In this document: one piece after another, positions 58,414 to 64,000 of the stretch | Layout of the letters: each line of letters opens with the position of its first letter | How positions within the stretch are numbered: the first letter of the stretch is position 1 | Assembly: GCA_037441565.1 (NCBI GenBank) | Contig: JBBIRW010000006.1 | Span: forward strand, 1 to 64,000 | Length of the DNA stretch: 64,000 nt | Direction: 5' to 3' | Source of the DNA: JBBIRW01 sp037441565 | GTDB taxonomy: Bacteria; Desulfobacterota; JBBIRW01 | Made by a program: the position numbers and the translations under genes | Notes under the pieces: model-generated | The model's input: the letters and a program-made list of their open reading frames with translations, nothing else | Databases searched by the model: none | What the model was told of the DNA's origin: nothing

Positions 58414-59628
58414 GTGGATGTAAAAAAGGTTGTACTTGCATATTCTGGAGGCCTTGATACCTCTGTAATAATAAAATGGTTACAGGAGGAGTATGGATGC
58501 GAGGTCATAGCATTCATTGCCGATGTCGGTCAGAAGGAGGATCTTGAAGAGATAAGGAAAAAGGCAATAAGAACAGGTGCATCAAAGGTAATTATTGAGG
58601 ATGTAAGGGAGGAGTTTGTAAGAGATTTTATATTTCCCGCATTAAGGGCTAATGCAGTTTATGAGGGAAGATACCTTATGGGGACATCACTTGCAAGACC
58701 TCTTATTGCAAAGAAACAGATAGAGATTGCAATAAAGGAAGGTGCGGACGCTGTCTCGCATGGTGCAACAGGAAAGGGCAATGATCAGGTGAGGTTTGAG
58801 ATTACATATTATTCATTAAAGCCCGATATAAAGGTCATCGCACCATGGCGTGAATGGAATATGAAGTCAAGATCCATGCTTATGGAATATGCAAAGAAGC
58901 ATAATATATTGGTTCCTGTTACAGCAGAGAGGCCTTATAGCTGTGATAGAAATATACTTCATATAAGTTTTGAAGGAGGGATCCTGGAGGATCCATGGAT
59001 TGAGCCACCCGAGGATATGTTTGTAATGACTGTTTCACCGGAGAGGGCGCCTGATAAACCCGTTTATATAGAGATAGATTTTGAAAATGGAAACCCTGTT
59101 GCTGTGGATGGCAAAAGGATGCGACCTCATGAGCTGCTTGAATATTTGAATAAGATTGGCGGGGAAAACGGAATCGGAAGGGTTGATATGGTTGAAAATA
59201 GATATGTGGGGATAAAATCAAGAGGTGTTTATGAAACACCAGGTGGAACAATACTTCATATCGCGCACAGGGCAGTTGAGTCCATTACAATGGACAGAGA
59301 GGTTATGCATTTGAGAGACTCCCTTATTCCAAGATATGCGGAACTTGTTTATTATGGATACTGGTTTTCACCAGAGATGAGGATGCTTCAGGCTGCAATC
59401 GATGAGTCTCAAAAGGGCGTAACAGGCACAGCCAGAATAAAATTGTATAAGGGAAACTGTGATGTTGTTGGAAGAAGATCTCCTTACTCGCTCTACAGAA
59501 TGGATTATGCAACTTTTGAGGAGGAGGATGTTTACAGGCAGAAGGATGCAGAAGGTTTCATAAGGATAAATTCACTTCGTTTGAGAATTTTGAGGATGCT
59601 TGAGGAAGAGATGAGGAAGGGGATATGA
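58414..59628 (+). CDS. argG: Argininosuccinate synthase
   Basis: About 404 residues from a GTG at 58414 with a perfect AAGGAGG ribosome site; a longer frame from 58381 starts inside argF and adds residues absent from the family. The N-type ATP pyrophosphatase loop AYSGGLDTSV is at residues 8-17. GATGKGNDQVRFE and SRGVYETPGG follow. It joins citrulline and aspartate. It overlaps argH by four bases. Confidence 0.96.
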   Translation: MDVKKVVLAYSGGLDTSVIIKWLQEEYGCEVIAFIADVGQKEDLEEIRKKAIRTGASKVIIEDVREEFVRDFIFPALRANAVYEGRYLMGTSLARPLIAKKQIEIAIKEGADAVSHGATGKGNDQVRFEITYYSLKPDIKVIAPWREWNMKSRSMLMEYAKKHNILVPVTAERPYSCDRNILHISFEGGILEDPWIEPPEDMFVMTVSPERAPDKPVYIEIDFENGNPVAVDGKRMRPHELLEYLNKIGGENGIGRVDMVENRYVGIKSRGVYETPGGTILHIAHRAVESITMDREVMHLRDSLIPRYAELVYYGYWFSPEMRMLQAAIDESQKGVTGTARIKLYKGNCDVVGRRSPYSLYRMDYATFEEEDVYRQKDAEGFIRINSLRLRILRMLEEEMRKGI

Positions 59629-61016
59629 GTGAGGGAGGTTTCAAAAAGCCCTGGAGTGGTAGATTCTCTGAGGAGACAGAGAAAGCGGTGGAGGAATTCA
59701 CAGCCTCCATATCCTTTGACTCTAGGCTCTATAGGTATGATATCAAGGGAAGCATTGCCCACTGCAAGGCACTTGAAAAGGCCAGTATTATCACATCTGA
59801 TGAATCAGACAGAATCATATCAGCACTGCAGGAAATTGAGAAGGAGATAGAGGAAGGGAAGTTTGAATTCTCCACAGAACTTGAAGACATCCACATGCAT
59901 ATTGAGAAGAGGCTTATAGAAAAGATAGGCGAACTTGGTGGGAAACTTCATACGGGAAGGAGCAGGAATGATCAGGTTGTGCTTGATATGAGGCTTTATC
60001 TTGCGGATCAAATAGAGGAGATACTCTCTAATATCAGAGCAGTTCAGAAGGTCTTACTCGAAAAGGCGAAGTCCAGTCTTGATATAATAATGCCAGGTTA
60101 CACACACCTTCAGATGGCACAACCTGTGATGCTATCGCACTATTTAATCGCATTTATTGATATGCTGGATAGGGACAGGGAGCGGTTCCTTGATTGTTTG
60201 AAAAGGGTCAAAGTGCTACCTTCAGGATCAGGAGCACTTGCAGGAATTCCTTATGATCTGGACAGGTATTATATAGCAGAACTTCTGGGATTTCCCGAGA
60301 TATCAAAAAACAGCATAGATGCTGTGAGTGACAGGGATTTTCTGATTGAGTTTGCTTCCTCTGCAGCAATTACCATGGTCCATCTGGGCAGGCTCAGCGA
60401 GGACTTTATTATATGGGCAAGCAGTGAGTTTGGATTTATTGAAATTCCTGATAAATTCTCAACAGGAAGCAGTATCATGCCTCAGAAAAAGAACCCGGAT
60501 GTTTTTGAACTGATCAGGGGAAAAACAGGAAGGATCTTTGGAAACCTTCAATCACTTCTTGTCATGATGAAGGGTCTTCCCCTCTCTTACAACAGGGACA
60601 TGCAAGAAGACAAAGAGGCAATCTTTGATACGGTTGATACACTGAAGGGATGTCTTAAGATTCTTGTTCCCCTTCTGGATGCTGTAAATTTCAGAAAAGA
60701 AGCTATGCTAACTGCGGTTAATTCAGGATTTCTTACTTCTACAGACCTTGCTGATTATCTTGTAAGGAAGGGGGTCCCTTTCAGGAAAGCCCATGAGATT
60801 GTCGGGAACCTGGTAAAATACTGTATCAGCTCTTCCAGAAGATTATCGGAACTTACGCTTGAGGAAATGCAGAGATTTTCCCCACAGTTTGAAATTGATG
60901 CACTCTGTTTTATTGATCCCTGGAATTCGGTAAATACTCGATCACTTCCTGGTGGGACTGCAAGAATATGTGTTGAGGAGAGGATAAGGGAAATTGAAAG
61001 GCAATTTGCTGATTAA
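59625..61016 (+). CDS. argH: Argininosuccinate lyase
   Basis: The 463-residue fumarase/aspartase-superfamily enzyme releases arginine and fumarate. It carries HTGRSRNDQV, GYTHLQMAQP and the signature GSSIMPQKKNPD. The start ATG overlaps the argG stop. The 3' end overlaps the next lipoprotein gene by 23 bases. Confidence 0.96.
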   Translation: MSEGGFKKPWSGRFSEETEKAVEEFTASISFDSRLYRYDIKGSIAHCKALEKASIITSDESDRIISALQEIEKEIEEGKFEFSTELEDIHMHIEKRLIEKIGELGGKLHTGRSRNDQVVLDMRLYLADQIEEILSNIRAVQKVLLEKAKSSLDIIMPGYTHLQMAQPVMLSHYLIAFIDMLDRDRERFLDCLKRVKVLPSGSGALAGIPYDLDRYYIAELLGFPEISKNSIDAVSDRDFLIEFASSAAITMVHLGRLSEDFIIWASSEFGFIEIPDKFSTGSSIMPQKKNPDVFELIRGKTGRIFGNLQSLLVMMKGLPLSYNRDMQEDKEAIFDTVDTLKGCLKILVPLLDAVNFRKEAMLTAVNSGFLTSTDLADYLVRKGVPFRKAHEIVGNLVKYCISSSRRLSELTLEEMQRFSPQFEIDALCFIDPWNSVNTRSLPGGTARICVEERIREIERQFAD

Positions 61017-62046
61017 CATATTAGCTGTGGTTATTATTATGGCAATGATCGCCCCAGTGGGATGCGGTAAGAAGGCACCCCCTATTCCACCGGAGAGTAT
61101 AGTACCTGTGCGTATCGATGATCTCCATATCTCTATAATTGATGGCGAACTCTATCTTATATGGTCAAGGCCATTGAGAAATGTTGATGGGTCGAGGCTT
61201 GAGGACCTAGCAGGTTTTAAGATTATAAAAAGGGAGAAGGGAGGGAAACCCGGTGAAGTGCTCACCCAGCTTTATGATATTCTACTTTCATCCCCTCCTC
61301 AGGGCGCATGGATAACGGATAAGATAATCTACTTTAAGGACACGAAATTAAAGGAAGGGTGGTTCTATACCTACCAGGTGTTTTCTTACAACAGGGACAG
61401 ATATTACGGCGATGAATCAAATATTGCCAGTATTTCATGGATAAACCCCCCTCCTCCTCCTGAAAATTTCCGTGCACAGGCTGGAGACCATAGAGTGGAG
61501 CTGTTCTGGAGAGATGAGAATGAAAAGGAGGGGACATTGCAGAAGAAATACAACATCTACAGGAGAGTTGAAGGTGCTCAATATCCACTGAAGCCCATAA
61601 ATGAGAACCCTATATCAGGGGCTTATTTCCAGGATCTTCAGGTGGAAAATGAGAAGGAATATTTTTATACTATAAGGACAACACTTATGCATGGTGACAT
61701 TCTGATTGAAGGAAGATCTTCTGCTGAAATTAAGGCAAAGCCGAGAGACCTCACGCCTCCCATGCCTCCACCTGAGATCACTGCGATACCTCGGGAGGAG
61801 GGTGTTTTTATAACATGGAGTGCTGTATTTGAGAAGGATCTGGCTGGATATAATATCTACAGAACGGACAAACTCACTAATGAGAGAAAGAAAATCAATG
61901 AAGAGCTGATTACGAATACCTCATATACTGATAAGGAAATCCAGAAAGGGAGGGTTTATATATATACCGTTACAGCGGTTGACTCATCTCCCCAGAGAAA
62001 CGAGAGTATTCCTTCTTTAGGGGTAGAAGTGAAATTTCCTGAGTAA
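60994..62046 (+). CDS. Lipoprotein with LptM-like N-terminus and fibronectin type III-like repeats
   Basis: The protein has 350 residues. A TTG start with AAGGG close upstream gives a signal peptide ending at a lipobox (APVGC). The mature end CGKKAPPIPP resembles LptM-type lipoproteins, which are commonly encoded between argH and lysA. In place of a tiny protein, three beta-rich fibronectin III-like units follow (about 40-150, 152-255 and 258-350), each with patterns such as YNIYRR or YNIYRTD and Y-T-V/I-x-x near the end. It is probably an outer-membrane lipoprotein; its function is unknown. LptM aids LptD assembly in E. coli. Confidence 0.75.
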   Translation: MKGNLLINILAVVIIMAMIAPVGCGKKAPPIPPESIVPVRIDDLHISIIDGELYLIWSRPLRNVDGSRLEDLAGFKIIKREKGGKPGEVLTQLYDILLSSPPQGAWITDKIIYFKDTKLKEGWFYTYQVFSYNRDRYYGDESNIASISWINPPPPPENFRAQAGDHRVELFWRDENEKEGTLQKKYNIYRRVEGAQYPLKPINENPISGAYFQDLQVENEKEYFYTIRTTLMHGDILIEGRSSAEIKAKPRDLTPPMPPPEITAIPREEGVFITWSAVFEKDLAGYNIYRTDKLTNERKKINEELITNTSYTDKEIQKGRVYIYTVTAVDSSPQRNESIPSLGVEVKFPE

Positions 62047-62060
62047 CGGAGCGGTAAGGG

Positions 62061-63317
62061 ATGCATTATTTTCACTACATTGGGGATGAATTATACTGTG
62101 AGGAGGTTCCAGTAAGGGAGATTGCTGAAGAGGTGGGAACCCCTTTTTATCTCTACAGTTACAGAACCATAGAGAGGCACTACAAAACCTTCGATAATGC
62201 CTTCTCAAGCATTCGTCATCTCATATGCTACTCTGCCAAGGCAAATACAAACATTGCAATTTTAAGGATCTTTGTGAATCTTGGTGCAGGAGTTGATATT
62301 GTATCCGGGGGAGAACTTTATAAAGCCCTTATTGCTGGGTTCGATCCGGAAAAGATAGTCTTTTCTGGTGTTGGAAAAAGTGATGATGAGATTGATTATG
62401 CCCTGAAAGAAGGGATCCTGATGTTTAATGTTGAATCGCCAGCGGAGCTTGAGGTTATAAATGAAAGGGCTGATGTGCTCAGCAGAAAAGCAAGGGTATC
62501 ACTGAGAGTTAATCCAGACATTGATCCGATGACGCACCCCTATATATCAACGGGGTTGAAGAAGAATAAATTTGGGATCAGCTTTAGGGAGGCTTTGAAG
62601 GTTTATGAAAGGGCAAGGGAGTTGAGAAATATAGAGGTTTGCGGGATTGACTGCCATATAGGCTCGCAATTAACCTCCCTCAGTCCCTTTGTGGATTCTC
62701 TCATAAGACTGAAGGAATTGATATGGGAGCTTAAGGAAAAGGAGATAAACATAAGATATCTCGACCTCGGTGGGGGTCTTGGTATCAGATATAATGATGA
62801 AAATCCTCCACATCCTGATGAATATGCATCAGCAATTATAAAAGAGATATATGATATGGATTTGACGATTATACTGGAGCCGGGAAGGATAATAATGGGA
62901 AACAGCGGTATACTTATTACAAAGGTCCTTTATACAAAGGAAAACGAAGGAAAATTCTTTATAATAGTTGATGCTGCTATGAATGATCTTATAAGGCCTT
63001 CCCTTTATGGATCTTATCATCGAATTCAGCCTGTTGTTGAAAAAGAGAGGGACAAGATAGTTGCTGATGTTGTTGGTCCTGTGTGTGAATCGGGGGATTT
63101 CTTTGCGAGGGAAAGGGAGATTCCATGGATGGAGAGGGGAGAGCTTCTTGCGATAATGAGTGCAGGGGCATATGGTTTTTCTATGTCATCCAATTACAAT
63201 TCCCGAAGGAAAGTGGCTGAGGTTCTTGTTTATGGAGACAGATTTTTTGTTATAAGGAAGAGAGAGACGTACAGGAATCTGATAGAAAACGAGATTATAC
63301 CCGATGTTCTTAAGTAA
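62061..63317 (+). CDS. lysA: Diaminopimelate decarboxylase
   Basis: This 418-residue PLP barrel enzyme is the last step of lysine synthesis. It has the PLP lysine in YSAKANTN, NPDIDPMTHPYISTGLKKNKFG, GGGLGIRY, EPGRIIMGNSG and GPVCESGDFFA with the catalytic cysteine, and AGAYGFSMSSNYN near the end. It lies 14 bases after the lipoprotein gene. Confidence 0.97.
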   Translation: MHYFHYIGDELYCEEVPVREIAEEVGTPFYLYSYRTIERHYKTFDNAFSSIRHLICYSAKANTNIAILRIFVNLGAGVDIVSGGELYKALIAGFDPEKIVFSGVGKSDDEIDYALKEGILMFNVESPAELEVINERADVLSRKARVSLRVNPDIDPMTHPYISTGLKKNKFGISFREALKVYERARELRNIEVCGIDCHIGSQLTSLSPFVDSLIRLKELIWELKEKEINIRYLDLGGGLGIRYNDENPPHPDEYASAIIKEIYDMDLTIILEPGRIIMGNSGILITKVLYTKENEGKFFIIVDAAMNDLIRPSLYGSYHRIQPVVEKERDKIVADVVGPVCESGDFFAREREIPWMERGELLAIMSAGAYGFSMSSNYNSRRKVAEVLVYGDRFFVIRKRETYRNLIENEIIPDVLK

Positions 63318-63329
63318 GTAGATACTAAG

Positions 63330-64000
63330 ATGAGGGTACATTTTTTCAAAACAACAGCAGCTGGTAATGATTTTATTGTAATTGACAGCAGAAATTGCAC
63401 AATCCCCTTTAGTGATCTTTCCAGATTCGCTCGTGCTGTATGTGACAGAAAGTTATCAATTGGCGCAGATGGACTGATTTTTATAAATAATTCATCAAAG
63501 GCTGATTTCGGATGGAGATTTTTCAATTCTGATGGAAGTGAAGCAGAGATGTGCGGAAATGGGGCAAGATGCGTTGCAATTGTTGCGGATTATCTTGGTA
63601 TAGGTGGAAATAAGAAGAGCTTCGAAACGATGGTGGGAATTATTGAGGTTGAGGTTAAGGATAGAAAGGTCATGGTTAAAATGGTTGATCCATCAGACTT
63701 GAGACTTGATCTATGTGTTAAGGTTGATAGTGTTTTTTACACTGTTTCGTATGTGAATACAGGGGTTCCACATGTTGTAATCTATGAGGATAATCTTGAA
63801 GAAGTTGATGTTGAAAGGTTAGGAAGGAATATAAGGTTTCATAATTCATTCAAACCTGCCGGGACAAATGTTAATTTTGTAACAGTGATTAATGAATCTA
63901 CATTAAAGATAAGAACCTATGAGAGGGGTGTTGAAGGGGAAACACTTGCCTGCGGAACAGGAGCTGTTGCATCAGCAATAATTTCAAGCTGCAAAGGATA
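63330..64000 (+). CDS. dapF: Diaminopimelate epimerase (3' end beyond the window)
   Basis: Read directly from the sequence: ATG at 63330 opens a frame that runs off the window end (about 223 residues visible of roughly 280). It begins MRVHFFKTTAAGNDFIVID. Both catalytic cysteines are present, C75 in EMCGNGARC and C208 in LACGTGAVAS, and the substrate motif ERGVEGE lies just before the second. The enzyme converts LL- to meso-diaminopimelate for peptidoglycan and lysine, next to lysA. Confidence 0.95.
   Translation, partial: MRVHFFKTTAAGNDFIVIDSRNCTIPFSDLSRFARAVCDRKLSIGADGLIFINNSSKADFGWRFFNSDGSEAEMCGNGARCVAIVADYLGIGGNKKSFETMVGIIEVEVKDRKVMVKMVDPSDLRLDLCVKVDSVFYTVSYVNTGVPHVVIYEDNLEEVDVERLGRNIRFHNSFKPAGTNVNFVTVINESTLKIRTYERGVEGETLACGTGAVASAIISSCKG

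Overview
The window comes from an anaerobic, probably moderately thermophilic, Gram-negative-type bacterium. Gene order resembles Nitrospirota and Desulfobacterota: xseA-xseB-ispA-dxs-tlyA, dprA-topA-trmFO-xer-hslV-hslU, and argB-D-F-G-H followed by lysA-dapF. The electron-bifurcating NfnAB pair points to anaerobic metabolism. Coding strands are purine-rich with many AGA/AGG arginine codons, and the rRNA genes are visibly richer in G+C than the protein genes. No phylogenetic search could be run, so the taxonomic placement is inference. Coding density is very high; no gene-free stretch exceeds 300 bases, and no tRNA, CRISPR array, transposon or prophage is visible.

Layout. 1-2.8 kb: a truncated methyltransferase remnant diverges from a striking fusion gene, a MOT1-type molybdate transporter continuous with the molybdenum-cofactor enzyme MoaA. 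2.8-6.1 kb (minus strand): a tight operon of a nucleotidyltransferase-fold protein, a TPM-domain protein, LemA and a PQQ-type sugar dehydrogenase. 6.2-7.9 kb: a ferritin-like/VIT1 metal transporter and SfsA. 8.0-14.5 kb: a complete branched-chain-type ABC importer operon (binding protein, two permeases, two ATPases) ending in an acyl-CoA ligase, which suggests uptake and CoA activation of a carboxylic acid. 14.5-16.2 kb: an OsmC protein and an MFS transporter.

16.3-21.1 kb: an rRNA operon with its own promoter, boxA elements and processing stems. It has 16S and 23S genes but no spacer tRNA and no 5S gene. A small stand-alone sigma region 4 protein with four cysteines follows, then engB, nfnA, nfnB, murI, a short MetH and an RlmD/TrmA-type RNA methyltransferase. 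28.8-33.8 kb (minus strand): a YrfG-like HAD nucleotidase and the biotin operon bioB-F-A-D, headed by a BirA-like operator over its promoter.

33.9-46.5 kb: a long co-directional run with a small hypothetical protein, split transketolase, ftsX without ftsE, an EnvC-like protein, ctpA, a YibQ-like deacetylase, xseA, an M23 peptidase, xseB, ispA, dxs, tlyA and a small holin-like membrane protein. 46.6-64 kb: a LysM protein, dprA, topA, trmFO, a Xer recombinase, hslVU, the arginine genes, a lipoprotein with fibronectin-type repeats, lysA and dapF, which is cut by the window end. The outstanding observation is the transporter-MoaA fusion. Two genes (751 and 6201) also appear to be transcribed as leaderless mRNAs.
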